This document shows, in pieces, positions 24,042 through 31,687 of a stretch of 45,984 nucleotides of DNA. The stretch comes from Acidimicrobiales bacterium (GTDB taxonomy: Bacteria > Actinomycetota > Acidimicrobiia > Acidimicrobiales > CADCSY01). The translations under genes and the position numbers were made by a program. The number at the start of each line of letters is the position of its first letter. The stretch's first letter is position 1. The notes under the pieces were generated by a model. The model was not told the DNA's origin and did not search any database. It saw only the letters and a list, made by a program, of their open reading frames with translations. The stretch is from positions 1-45,984 of the forward strand of contig DATKDW010000034.1 of the NCBI GenBank assembly GCA_035512495.1, read 5' to 3'.

Positions 24042-24245
24042 GTGAGCACCGACGACGGGCACCTCCGGTGTCCCTTCTGCGAGAGCTACGAGGTCGACCG
24101 GCTCTACCTGGGGTCGCTCGACCTCGACGCCTGCGTGTGCCAAGCCTGCGGCGCACGGTGGGACGAGCACCGGGGGAGCGGCGACTACGCCGGTCGGGGT
24201 TCGAGCTCGTCGGTCCTCAGCCCCCGGCCTGCCTCCGAGCGCTAG
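24042..24245 (+). CDS. Small zinc-ribbon protein
   Basis: 67 residues. Seen: MSTDDGHLRCPFCESYEVDR and ACVCQACGARWDEHRG, two CxxC knuckles 19-20 residues apart, then a Ser-rich tail. The fold suggests a rubredoxin-like or transcription-associated ribbon, but the family is not recognised. Start GTG is placed by the -10 box. Its TAG stop and the TAG stop of the convergent gene share the four bases CTAG (24242-24245). Confidence 0.65.
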   Translation: MSTDDGHLRCPFCESYEVDRLYLGSLDLDACVCQACGARWDEHRGSGDYAGRGSSSSVLSPRPASER

Positions 24246-26083
24246 GAGGAGGACGCCGCCCCGTCGTCGCCGTCGCCGGGCGACGAGGGCGGTGGTCCGT
24301 CGGGTGCCAGCAGCTGGTCGCCGTGGGCCCGGGGGTCGTCACCACGGGGCGTCGCCTCGGTCGTCGCTGCGTCGACCGCCGTCCCCGCCGGGGGTTCGAC
24401 CGGCTCAGCTGGTGTCGGGGCCGGGGCTGCAGCCGGGGCCGAAGCTGCACTGGCCGGTGGTTCGTCGGCAAGGGGCGCCTGCTGGGTGGGTGCCTGCTCG
24501 GCGGGAACGGCCGCCGGGGTGTCCACCGGCGACTCCGGATGAGCCTCGGCTGCCGCTGTTCCTTCGACGATGGCTTCGGGCGCCGCGGGCGCCGCGGGCG
24601 CCGCAGGCTCCGCTGCGGCCTCGGGTGTCCGCGCCTCTGGCGGCGCGGACGGCGCCTCGGCCGCTGAGGTCGCGGAGGTCGCGGGCTCGGGGCGGCGGGG
24701 TGGGGGAGGGGGGATGCGGCGGCCACCGGGACCGAGGACGGGTGGGCCTGCCGGCGCCGGTCTTGCCGGGGCACCGCCCGAGCGAGTCCGTCCCTTGCCG
24801 GGTCGCCCCTTGCCCTTGGGGGCAGGCGCGTCCACGCCGAACAGCGCGGCGATGGCGGGCGAGCGGCCGGCGTGCTTGCGGACCACGACGAGGAGCTCCT
24901 CACCAGGCTCGGCCGGAATGCCTGCGGGCATCACGTCGCGCCGCACCGGCGAGTAGGCCACGGCATCGAGCACCGTGGCCCAGCGGTCGGGCTCGATCTC
25001 GGCGGTGAGGGCGGCGCCGGCCGCCTCGACCAGGGCGGTCACGAGGTCGGCGGGCAGCACCTCGTTGGGCCGCGGCGGCCGGGCGGCGAGGCGCAGGGCC
25101 CGCACCACTCGCCCCGAGGTCACGGAGCCCCGCACGTCATCGATCCACTGCTGCAGCTCGGCGGGGGCCCGCCGGTCGAGGACGGCCTTCAGCGAGTCGG
25201 CCATGGCGCGCACCCGCTCGTCCCGGCTGACGTCGTCGGCGCTCACGACCACGGAGCGCAGGTCGCTCAGCGACAGCTCCTCGGCGTCGGCGGCGGCGGC
25301 CTCGGCACGGTCGAGCCACTCGGCCAGGCGGAAGCGGGGGAGGAGGTCCTCGGCGATGGCGAGCACGGCCGGGACCGGCACCTCGGGCTTGCCTTCGGCT
25401 TTGGCCTTGGTGTTCTGCTCGTTCAGCGCGGTGCGCACCGCCGGCATCCCACCACGCAGGACCTGCTCGGCGATCGGGTGCTGCTCGGGCGGGAGGGCGG
25501 CGAGGAGGGCGTCGCGGTGGGTGCGTCGGGGCCGCAGCTTCTTGGCCTTGGGCCGAGGGGGCGGCGGGGCCGGGCGCTCACGGCGTGGACGGTCGGGGCG
25601 GGCCCCGCGCTCGCCTTCGGCCCGGGGACCGCGGTCGCCTTCGGCCCGGGGGCCGCGGTCGCCTTCGGCCCGGGGGCCGCGGTCGGGCCGGCCGGCACCG
25701 GGACGCCCTCCGGGGCCGGAACGGGGTCCGGGACGGCGGTCTCGGTCGCCCTCACGGCGCGGACGGCGGTCGCCGCGGTCACCGCGGTCGTCCCTGCCCC
25801 CCTTGGCCAGGGTGGAGGTGACGGGGGTGAACTCGCGCTCGGGACCGATGACCTCGAGGCGCTCCGGCTCCGGCCGAGCGCCCTTGGGTGGCAGCACCGC
25901 CGTGACGGTGATGCCGTCGACGTCGAAGTCGGCGTCGGCCCGCACCACGTCGCCGACCTTGGCGTCGGAGTAGAGCAGCCCGCCGTCGAGGACGCCCTTG
26001 GGCTGGCGGGCGCCGGCGGCTCGCCACGTCCAGGTGCCGTCGTCCCTCGCACTGGTGAGCTCGACTTCGATCCGGCGGGACAT
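24242..26083 (-). CDS. Large low-complexity protein with Arg/Gly- and Pro/Ala-rich regions
   Basis: 613 residues, function not recognised. Residues 1-85 form a small beta-rich N-terminal domain (EVELTSARDDGTWTWRAAG, KVGDVVRADADFDVDGITVTAVL), OB-fold or cold-shock-like in appearance. Residues 90-185 are an Arg/Asp/Gly/Pro-rich disordered segment that includes three copies of GPRAEGDR. Residues 190-430 are a helical domain (ALLAALPPEQHPIAEQVLRG and following, AMADSLKAVLDRRAPAELQQWIDDV, AALFGVDAP). The last 180 residues are Pro/Ala/Glu-rich. RNA binding is a reasonable guess from the basic disordered region. A TAGCGT box lies nine bases before the ATG. Confidence 0.75.
   Translation of the reverse strand: MSRRIEVELTSARDDGTWTWRAAGARQPKGVLDGGLLYSDAKVGDVVRADADFDVDGITVTAVLPPKGARPEPERLEVIGPEREFTPVTSTLAKGGRDDRGDRGDRRPRREGDRDRRPGPRSGPGGRPGAGRPDRGPRAEGDRGPRAEGDRGPRAEGERGARPDRPRRERPAPPPPRPKAKKLRPRRTHRDALLAALPPEQHPIAEQVLRGGMPAVRTALNEQNTKAKAEGKPEVPVPAVLAIAEDLLPRFRLAEWLDRAEAAAADAEELSLSDLRSVVVSADDVSRDERVRAMADSLKAVLDRRAPAELQQWIDDVRGSVTSGRVVRALRLAARPPRPNEVLPADLVTALVEAAGAALTAEIEPDRWATVLDAVAYSPVRRDVMPAGIPAEPGEELLVVVRKHAGRSPAIAALFGVDAPAPKGKGRPGKGRTRSGGAPARPAPAGPPVLGPGGRRIPPPPPRRPEPATSATSAAEAPSAPPEARTPEAAAEPAAPAAPAAPEAIVEGTAAAEAHPESPVDTPAAVPAEQAPTQQAPLADEPPASAASAPAAAPAPTPAEPVEPPAGTAVDAATTEATPRGDDPRAHGDQLLAPDGPPPSSPGDGDDGAASSS
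25611..25682 (-). repeat. Three tandem 24-base repeats in the low-complexity gene
   Basis: Copies at 25611-25634, 25635-25658 and 25659-25682, differing at one base in the first copy. They encode GPRAEGDR three times, with a further diverged copy (GPRAEGER) adjoining. An in-frame multiple of three, so copy changes would keep the reading frame. Confidence 0.8.
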
Positions 26084-26092
26084 AGGGCGACA

Positions 26093-26098
26093 ACGCTA
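26093..26098 (-). promoter_or_regulatory. -10 element TAGCGT before the 613-residue gene
   Basis: On the minus strand GCGGGTAGCGT lies nine bases upstream of the ATG at 26083. Confidence 0.45.
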
Positions 26099-26205
26099 CC
26101 CGCGCCCGGCCGCCGCTCAGAACCGGGTTGGCGGTCATCGGGAGGAGGGCCAGGCGAACGTCTTCGTGCCCCACGCCATCGCGGGGCCCGGCGCGGACGG
26201 AGCGC

Positions 26206-26226
26206 TACCATTTCGTCAAGTTGACG
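26206..26226 (+). promoter_or_regulatory. -10 TACCAT plus palindrome CGTCAAGTTGACG at the predicted start
   Basis: TACCAT (26206-26211) predicts transcription starting near 26218. The perfect odd palindrome CGTCAA-G-TTGACG (26214-26226) covers that point. It looks like an operator for the gene that follows. Confidence 0.4.
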
Positions 26227-26249
26227 TTATGACGGGGGGTGGCAGGGGC

Positions 26250-26600
26250 ATGGGCGAGGAGCGCGACGACCGATGCGGGTGGTGTGGCCGGGGCTTCACC
26301 CGGACGCCCGGACCGGGTCGGCCGAGGCGGTACTGCAGGCCCTCGTGCCGGCAGATGGACTACGCCGCCCGGCGGCGCTCGGCCGAGCTGGGCCTGAGCG
26401 AGTCAGAGCTCGTCGTCGCCCGCGCCGAGCTCGACGACCTGCATGACCGTCTGTACGTGCTCGAGTGCGCTGTCGAGGACGTCGAGCGCGACCTCGCCAT
26501 GGCGGGCGACGACCCCGACGAGGTCCGCCGGGCCCTGGACTGGCTCCTCGACGCCGCTCGGCCCCTCATCGATCGCCGGTTCCAGTCGTCCCGCCGATAA
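26250..26600 (+). CDS. Small zinc-finger plus coiled-coil protein
   Basis: 116 residues. Seen: CGWCGRGFTRTPGPGRPRRY, then CRPSCRQMDYAARRR, a four-Cys zinc knuckle of the 'YCxxxCRQxxYxARR' type common in actinobacterial small proteins, followed by a long helix (ESELVVARAELDDLHDRLYVLECAVEDVERDLA) and a helical end. Possibly DNA binding. Start could also be the ATG at 26229, next to the palindrome; 26250 is chosen because of GGCAGGGG upstream, but the choice is weak. A related AT-rich motif follows its stop. Confidence 0.65.
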   Translation: MGEERDDRCGWCGRGFTRTPGPGRPRRYCRPSCRQMDYAARRRSAELGLSESELVVARAELDDLHDRLYVLECAVEDVERDLAMAGDDPDEVRRALDWLLDAARPLIDRRFQSSRR

Positions 26601-26605
26601 TCCTC

Positions 26606-26621
26606 GTTACGTAAAGTAGCG
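26606..26621. promoter_or_regulatory. AT-rich imperfect palindrome between convergent genes
   Basis: TTACGTAAAGTAGCGTA lies in the 32-base gap between the stop of the zinc/coiled-coil gene and the stop of the prepilin gene. Outer arms TACG and CGTA are inverted. It resembles the palindrome upstream of the same gene (CGTCAAGT against CGTAAAGT, both followed by CGT). Role unknown. Confidence 0.3.
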
Positions 26622-26632
26622 TATCGTGGGCC

Positions 26633-27172
26633 TCACACGACCTCGTCGGCCTCACAGGTGTCGTCGCCGACGCACAGCCGGACGCCTCGCCCGATCACGG
26701 CCACGAGGGTCACCCGCTCCCCCGCCGCGTTCAGCTTGTCGAGTCGCAGCGTCAAATCGTCGTCGTCGGTGGCGACGCCGATGACCTCGGTGGTGGCGAC
26801 ATCGCCGAAGGCCAGGGCGGGCTCCATCTCGGCCAGGTCGGCAGCCTCGATCGGGCGGTCTCCGACGGTGAAGCTGGAGGACTCCTGGGCCAGGACCAGT
26901 GCCGAGGTCAGTGCCGTGCGGAGGTCGACCTCGACGGCACGCTGGGCCGCCCTCCCGGAGGCACTGAGGAAGGTGGGGATGGCGATCGCGAGGATGATCC
27001 CGATGATCGTGAGGACCACCGCCACCTCCACCAGCGAGAACCCTTCTTGGGCGCGCAGCGGCGACGCGTGCCGCGCCATGGGGCGTTGCGCGGGGTGCGC
27101 ACGGTTGCGGTCGTTCGATCCGATGCGTGTCCCATCGGCGTCGAGGGCACGTTGTTGACGGTTCCCAGCCAC
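26633..27172 (-). CDS. Type IV prepilin-like protein
   Basis: 179 residues. Seen: QEG followed by FSLVEVAVVLTIIGIILAIAI, a class III signal with cleavage predicted between Gly44 and Phe45 and Glu at +5 of the mature protein. Then follow the usual amphipathic helix (RAAQRAVEVDLRTALTSALV) and a beta-rich head ending with two Cys (LCVGDDTCEADEVV) that may form a disulfide. The GTG start is chosen because a perfect AGGAGGT (27177-27183) lies four bases before it. This gives an unusually long leader of 44 residues; an ATG at 27079 would give 13 residues but has no ribosome binding site. No pilus assembly gene is in the window. Confidence 0.82.
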   Translation of the reverse strand: MAGNRQQRALDADGTRIGSNDRNRAHPAQRPMARHASPLRAQEGFSLVEVAVVLTIIGIILAIAIPTFLSASGRAAQRAVEVDLRTALTSALVLAQESSSFTVGDRPIEAADLAEMEPALAFGDVATTEVIGVATDDDDLTLRLDKLNAAGERVTLVAVIGRGVRLCVGDDTCEADEVV

Positions 27173-27176
27173 GCAT

Positions 27177-27183
27177 ACCTCCT
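27177..27183 (-). promoter_or_regulatory. Consensus Shine-Dalgarno AGGAGGT deciding the prepilin start
   Basis: The minus-strand sequence AGGAGGT is followed by ATGC and GTG. The ATG is too close and in another frame; the GTG opens the prepilin frame. Confidence 0.6.
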
Positions 27184-27218
27184 GAACGGCTCGCAGCCGC
27201 ATGCACACCGTGGTGCAG

Positions 27219-27224
27219 TACGGT
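27219..27224 (+). promoter_or_regulatory. -10 element TACGGT for the leaderless DUF885 gene
   Basis: TACGGT is followed by six bases and GTG at 27231. It sits only about 35 bases from the divergent prepilin ribosome binding site, so the two promoters must overlap. Confidence 0.45.
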
Positions 27225-27230
27225 CAGCGC

Positions 27231-28874
27231 GTGGACACGGTGGACCAGATCTCGGAGCGCTACATCACGGCGATGGCAGCGCTCGACCCCCTGTCGGCCA
27301 CGAGCTGGGGTGTCCCCGGCCACGAGGACAAGCTGACCGACTTCAGCCCCGCGGGCCTCGCGGCGCGGGCCGATCTGCAGCGGCGCACCCTCGCCGAGCT
27401 CGACGAGGTCGACCAGGGCGACGACCTCGACCGCGTCGCCGTGGAGGTCATGGCCGAGCGGTTGGGGTCGGCGCTCGACCAGTACGAGACCGGCGAGCTG
27501 GCACGCCCGCTACGAGTGCTGTTCAGCCCCCTGGCTCAGGTCCGATCCACCTTCGACCTGATGAGGTTCGAGACCGCGGCCGACTGGGAGGTGGGCCGGA
27601 CCCGGATGGCGGCGGTGCCCGCAGCCCTCGCCGGGATCCAGGAGCTGCTCCAGGACGGCCTCGACCGCGACCACGTCGTCGCCCGCCGACAGGCCCTCGC
27701 ATGCGCCCTGCAGTGCGACGCCTGGGGCCACGGCGACGACGGGTTCTGGGTGACGCTTGGCCGGAGGAGCCCCTCGGAGTCCCTCGCAGCCGAGGCCGCC
27801 GCGGCCGCCGACGCGTACCGGCGCCTCGGGCAGTGGCTCCGCGAGTCGTACGCGCCGCGTGCCACCCCGCACGACCCGGTCGGGCGCGACCGCTACCAGG
27901 CGTGGGCGCGGGCCATGAACGGGACCGACCTCGACCTCGACGAGACCTACGCCTGGGGCTGGGCCGAGCTCCGGCGAGTCGAGGACCGCATGCTCGAAGT
28001 GGCGGGGCGGATCCTTCCCGGAGCCACCCTCGAGGAGGTGATCGCCCACGTCGAGGCCGACCCGTCCTACGCCATCGACGGTGTCGAGGAGTTCCAGCGC
28101 TGGAACCAGGACCTGATCGACTCGACGATCGCGGCGATGGACGGCGTCCACTTCGAGATCGCCGAGCCGCTTCGCCGCTGCGAGGCGATGATCGCGCCGC
28201 CGGGCGGCGCGGCGGCGATGTACTACACGGGCCCGAGCGAGGACTTCAGCCGTCCCGGACGCACCTGGTACCCGACGCTTGGCAAGACCCGCTTCCCGCT
28301 GTGGCGGGAGGTGTCGATCTGCTACCACGAGGGCGTCCCCGGTCACCACCTGCAGATCGCCCAGGTGCGCTACCTCGCCGACACCCTCACCCGCTTCCAG
28401 CGCCTGGCCAGCGGGACGTCGGGCCACGCCGAGGGCTGGGCGCTCTACGCCGAGCGCCTGATGCAGGAGCTCGGGTTCCTCGACGACCCGGTCTTCGAGC
28501 TCGGCCAGCTCACCTGCCAGGCCATGCGCTCCGTGCGGGTGATCGTCGACATCGGCATGCACCTCGAGCTCCCCATCCCCGACGACGAGCCCTACCACCC
28601 CGGAGAGACGTGGACCCCCGAGCTCGCCCTGCCGTTCGTGATCGAGCGCTCGCGGTTCCCCAGCGACTTCATGGCCTCGGAGGTCGACCGGTACCTCGGC
28701 ATGCCCGGCCAGGCCATCTCCTACAAGGTCGGCGAGCGCGTGTGGCTCGACAGCCGGGAGGCCGCCCGTCAGCGCCTCGGTGCCGCCTTCGACCTGAAGG
28801 AGTTCCACCGCGCTGCCCTCGACCTCGGCGGCATGGGCCTCGACCAGCTGGCCAGCGAGCTCGGCCGGCTCTGA
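27231..28874 (+). CDS. DUF885 family putative metallohydrolase
   Basis: 547 residues. DUF885 proteins have a thermolysin/M2-M3-like helical fold and are thought to be zinc-dependent peptidases or hydrolases. Seen: YHEGVPGHHLQ (His366, Glu367, His372, His373) and GHAEGWALYAERLM (His399, Glu401), the family's probable metal and catalytic residues. The N-terminus begins DTVDQISERYITAMAALDPL. No signal peptide. The start is placed at GTG 27231 by the -10 box; an in-frame ATG at 27201 exists without a ribosome binding site. Substrate unknown. Confidence 0.85.
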   Translation: MDTVDQISERYITAMAALDPLSATSWGVPGHEDKLTDFSPAGLAARADLQRRTLAELDEVDQGDDLDRVAVEVMAERLGSALDQYETGELARPLRVLFSPLAQVRSTFDLMRFETAADWEVGRTRMAAVPAALAGIQELLQDGLDRDHVVARRQALACALQCDAWGHGDDGFWVTLGRRSPSESLAAEAAAAADAYRRLGQWLRESYAPRATPHDPVGRDRYQAWARAMNGTDLDLDETYAWGWAELRRVEDRMLEVAGRILPGATLEEVIAHVEADPSYAIDGVEEFQRWNQDLIDSTIAAMDGVHFEIAEPLRRCEAMIAPPGGAAAMYYTGPSEDFSRPGRTWYPTLGKTRFPLWREVSICYHEGVPGHHLQIAQVRYLADTLTRFQRLASGTSGHAEGWALYAERLMQELGFLDDPVFELGQLTCQAMRSVRVIVDIGMHLELPIPDDEPYHPGETWTPELALPFVIERSRFPSDFMASEVDRYLGMPGQAISYKVGERVWLDSREAARQRLGAAFDLKEFHRAALDLGGMGLDQLASELGRL

Positions 28875-28933
28875 GTCGACACCTCAACGAGTGGAGGGGA
28901 CCACCGTGGCCGCGACGTCGGAGCGGTGAGTCG

Positions 28934-29626
28934 TCACGTGCCGTCGTGGACCGGAGCATCGACCTGCGCCGGGATCGCAGCGGCGACCATGGCGACGATG
29001 GGTGACGCCGACTCGCCCGGTTGCACGGCCGGCGGGAAGGCGTCTGCGTCGCCGTAGGCGAACACGCCGCCGTCGGCGGCCGCGAGCCAGTAGCCGTCAC
29101 CGTCGGGGGTGACGGCGATGTCGACCACCGGGCCGGCGAGGGGCTCGCCGGCCCGCCCGCCGAAGAACTGCGCGTCGCCGACGGCGAACACCCCCCCGTC
29201 GGCGCTCGCCAACCAGTAGCCGTCACCGGTCGGGGTGGCGACCACGGCGACCACCGGCGCACCCAACGGCAGCGGCGCGGGCGGCGGGAACGCCGTCGCG
29301 TTGCCATAGGCGAACACGCCGCCGTCGGCGGCCGCGAGCCAGTAGCCGTCACCGTCAGGGGTGGCGGCGATGTCGACGATCGGCGCCGCAAGCGGCTCGC
29401 CGGCGCGATCGCCGGCGGACTGCGCCGCCCCTGAGGCGAAGACACCGCCCTGTGCGTCCACCAGCCAGTAGCCCGGCTCGTCGGGAGGAGGAGGAGGTGG
29501 AGGCGCCACCTCCTCGACCTCGTCGTCCTGGTTGACGATGTAGACCGCGACCACGCCTGTCAGCAGCACTGCTGCCACGAGAAGTGCCACCACACCCCAC
29601 CTTCGCTCCACTGGTCTCCCCTCCAT
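28934..29626 (-). CDS. Membrane-anchored GYWL repeat (propeller-like) protein
   Basis: 230 residues. Seen: basic N-terminus and one transmembrane anchor (WGVVALLVAAVLLTGVVAVYIV), an acidic/Pro linker (EEVAPPPPPPPDEPG), and four 42-residue repeats starting GYWL, each with DGGVFAYGDA in the middle and TPDGD at the end. The repeats are likely beta-propeller blades displayed outside the cell; four blades alone may not close a propeller. Start ATG has AGGA eight bases upstream; GTG at 29611 after GGAGGGGAG is an equally good alternative. Function unknown. Convergent with the DUF885 gene. Confidence 0.8.
   Translation of the reverse strand: MEGRPVERRWGVVALLVAAVLLTGVVAVYIVNQDDEVEEVAPPPPPPPDEPGYWLVDAQGGVFASGAAQSAGDRAGEPLAAPIVDIAATPDGDGYWLAAADGGVFAYGNATAFPPPAPLPLGAPVVAVVATPTGDGYWLASADGGVFAVGDAQFFGGRAGEPLAGPVVDIAVTPDGDGYWLAAADGGVFAYGDADAFPPAVQPGESASPIVAMVAAAIPAQVDAPVHDGT
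29055..29356 (-). repeat. 50-base identical direct repeat within the GYWL gene
   Basis: Bases 29055-29104 and 29307-29356 are identical. They are 252 bases apart, exactly two 42-residue protein repeats. Alternating blades are thus more alike than adjacent ones, which suggests duplication of a two-blade unit. Confidence 0.75.
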
Positions 29627-29740
29627 GGCTCGCGTCCTGTGGTCCCCTACCCGCGAACGGGCGGTCACGGGTCCCTCGCCTCGGCTCGTAGCCTCTCACG
29701 TCTGGCGGTCCGGGGCAGGAGAGACCTGCCAGCCCGACGC

Positions 29741-29746
29741 TAGCGT
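29741..29746 (+). promoter_or_regulatory. -10 element TAGCGT for the leaderless TauD-family gene
   Basis: GACGCTAGCGT is followed by seven bases and ATG at 29754. Confidence 0.5.
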
Positions 29747-29753
29747 GGGCCCC

Positions 29754-30617
29754 ATGACCGCGGTGCAGACCACATCGGCCTACCAGTGCATCGGCGTCTC
29801 TCCCACCACCGGCACCCTCGGTGCCGAGGTGACGGGGGTCGACGCGTCGGGGCCGCTCGACGAGGCCGTCGTGGCCGAGCTGCGCAAGGCGCTGATCGAC
29901 CACCACGTCCTGTTCCTCCGCGACCAGTCCCTCTCCCCCACCCAGCAAGTCGCCTTCGGCCGCCACTTCGGCGAGCTCGACACCCACCCCTTCGTGGAGG
30001 GCATGGACGCCCACCCCGAGGTCATCGAGGTCATCACCGAAGCCGACGACCGAGCCAACTTCGGAGGTGGCTGGCACACCGACGTCACCTTCCTGGAGGA
30101 GCCCGACCTCGGCTCCATCCTCTACGCCGTGGAGGTCCCGCCCGCGGGGGGCGACACGCTCTTCGCCGACCAGCACGCCGCCTACGAGGCCCTCTCCGAC
30201 GCCATGAAGAACATCCTCGACGGCCTGGTCGGCCTCCACTCCGCCGGGCAGCAGTACCGCGCCGGCGGGTACTCGACGCAGTCCCGATCGATGCGCACCA
30301 AGGAGGCCGAGGGCGTCGATGGCGTGGTCGAGCACCCGGTGGTCCGGACCCACCCGGAGTCCGGACGCAAGGCGCTCTACGTGAACCGGGCCTTCACGAT
30401 CGGGATCAAGGGGATGCGGGACGAGGAGTCGGCGGCGCTGCTCCGCTTCCTCTTCACCCATGCCACCCGGGAGGCCTTCACCTGCCGCTTCCGCTGGGAG
30501 CCCGGCTCCCTCGCCATGTGGGACAACCGCAGCGTCCAGCACTACGCGCTGCACGACTACAAGGGCCACCGACGCCACATGCGCCGCATCACCGTCAAGG
30601 GCGACCGCCCGATCTGA
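29754..30617 (+). CDS. TauD/TfdA-family Fe(II)/2-oxoglutarate dioxygenase
   Basis: 287 residues. Oxidises its substrate with O2 and 2-oxoglutarate; substrates in the family include taurine and aryloxyacetates, and none can be chosen here. Seen: the iron triad His108-x-Asp110 (GGGWHTDVTF) and distal His263 (DNRSVQHYALHDY), plus the 2-oxoglutarate-binding Arg region GHRRHMRRITVKGD. The N-terminus GTLGAEVTGVDASGPLDEAVV is typical. Start set by the -10 box. Its last 23 bases overlap the end of the convergent EEP gene. Confidence 0.9.
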   Translation: MTAVQTTSAYQCIGVSPTTGTLGAEVTGVDASGPLDEAVVAELRKALIDHHVLFLRDQSLSPTQQVAFGRHFGELDTHPFVEGMDAHPEVIEVITEADDRANFGGGWHTDVTFLEEPDLGSILYAVEVPPAGGDTLFADQHAAYEALSDAMKNILDGLVGLHSAGQQYRAGGYSTQSRSMRTKEAEGVDGVVEHPVVRTHPESGRKALYVNRAFTIGIKGMRDEESAALLRFLFTHATREAFTCRFRWEPGSLAMWDNRSVQHYALHDYKGHRRHMRRITVKGDRPI

Positions 30618-31677
30618 TCGTCACCGCCACGGCGTCGTGGTCGGACAACACGGTGCCGGCGGGCCCGACCGCCGGCACGATGGCAGGAGCCTCGACCTCC
30701 ACCCCTCGCACGAGGATCCAGTCCAGGTGCATGAGGGGCGGCTTCGGCGATCCCGACGGCCCCGTGCGCTGCGTGGTGGCCCGGACGTTGGCGTCCTGCC
30801 AGCGATAGCCGTGGCGGGCGGCGACCCCGAACAGGGGCTCGTGGGACACGGGATCGACGAAGCGGTCAGGAGCCTCGACTGCCAACCCACGACGCAGGGC
30901 CGAGCTGTACATCTCCAGCGCCGCCGCCGAGAACGTGTTGAGGTCGCCGCCCACCACCACCGGACGATCGCCTGCATAGCCATCGACGGCCGTCAGCAGG
31001 CTCGCCATCTGGGCGGCTCGCCCGTCGGGGTCGCCGTGGCTCTCGAGGTGCACCGACACCACCACCAGCTCCTCCGTCCCCCACGGCACCGTCGCCACCA
31101 CCGCCATGCGCCCACCCACCCGCGGCTCGGCTCGCCACGCCTCGGTGAACCAGGCCCCTCCAGTGTCGAAGCGCACGAGGATGGGGCGCCGCAGCTCCAG
31201 CGCCGAGAGCACCGCGGCACCGTGGAGGCCCCGTTCGTTGCGCTGACCGGCCAGCTCCTCGCGCTCGTCGCGGCCCCCGAGACCGAGCTCGACGAACTCG
31301 ACGCCGAAGGCGTAGCCGTGGCCCAGGGCGTCGGCGATGACCGAAGGGGTGTGACGTTGCCCACTGCGGGCCATCCCCACGTCGAGCTCGGTGAGCAGCG
31401 CCACCTGGGCACCGGTGCCGGCGATGACCTCAGCGACAGCCTCGGGGTGCCGGCCCCGCTCCACGTTCCATGCGACCACCCGCAACCGCTCCACCGCCGT
31501 CGCCGGGGCTTCGGCGCCGCGCACCTCGACGGCCCGCAACGCGCCGAGGTGCTGGAGGGCGTGGGCGTGCACTGCGGCGTCGCCGAAGGCCCGAGCAAGC
31601 CGGTCTCGCTCGGCCGCAGGGACGTCCGGCAGCGGTGACACGACCTCGTCGTGCACCACCGCTGCCGGCTCGGTCAT
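30595..31677 (-). CDS. Endonuclease/exonuclease/phosphatase (EEP) family protein
   Basis: 360 residues. Metal-dependent phosphoesterase fold of DNase I and APE1; the substrate could be DNA, a phospholipid or a nucleotide. Seen: RLRVVAWNVERGRHPEA (Asn71, Glu73), LLTELDVGMARSG, VVVSVHLESHGDPDGRAAQM, VVVGGDLNTF and a closing LSDHDAVAV. A 60-residue helical N-terminal extension precedes the core. No signal peptide. It starts 11 bases after the stop of the lipoprotein gene and is probably co-transcribed with it; that TAG stop begins a TAGGAC sequence seven bases before the ATG. Confidence 0.85.
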   Translation of the reverse strand: MTEPAAVVHDEVVSPLPDVPAAERDRLARAFGDAAVHAHALQHLGALRAVEVRGAEAPATAVERLRVVAWNVERGRHPEAVAEVIAGTGAQVALLTELDVGMARSGQRHTPSVIADALGHGYAFGVEFVELGLGGRDEREELAGQRNERGLHGAAVLSALELRRPILVRFDTGGAWFTEAWRAEPRVGGRMAVVATVPWGTEELVVVSVHLESHGDPDGRAAQMASLLTAVDGYAGDRPVVVGGDLNTFSAAALEMYSSALRRGLAVEAPDRFVDPVSHEPLFGVAARHGYRWQDANVRATTQRTGPSGSPKPPLMHLDWILVRGVEVEAPAIVPAVGPAGTVLSDHDAVAVTIRSGGRP

Positions 31678-31687
31678 CCCTCAGGTC

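Noticed and set aside
25579-25690. CRISPR-like array in the 24-base repeats
   Set aside because: Units are contiguous, in frame, without spacers, and encode a protein repeat.
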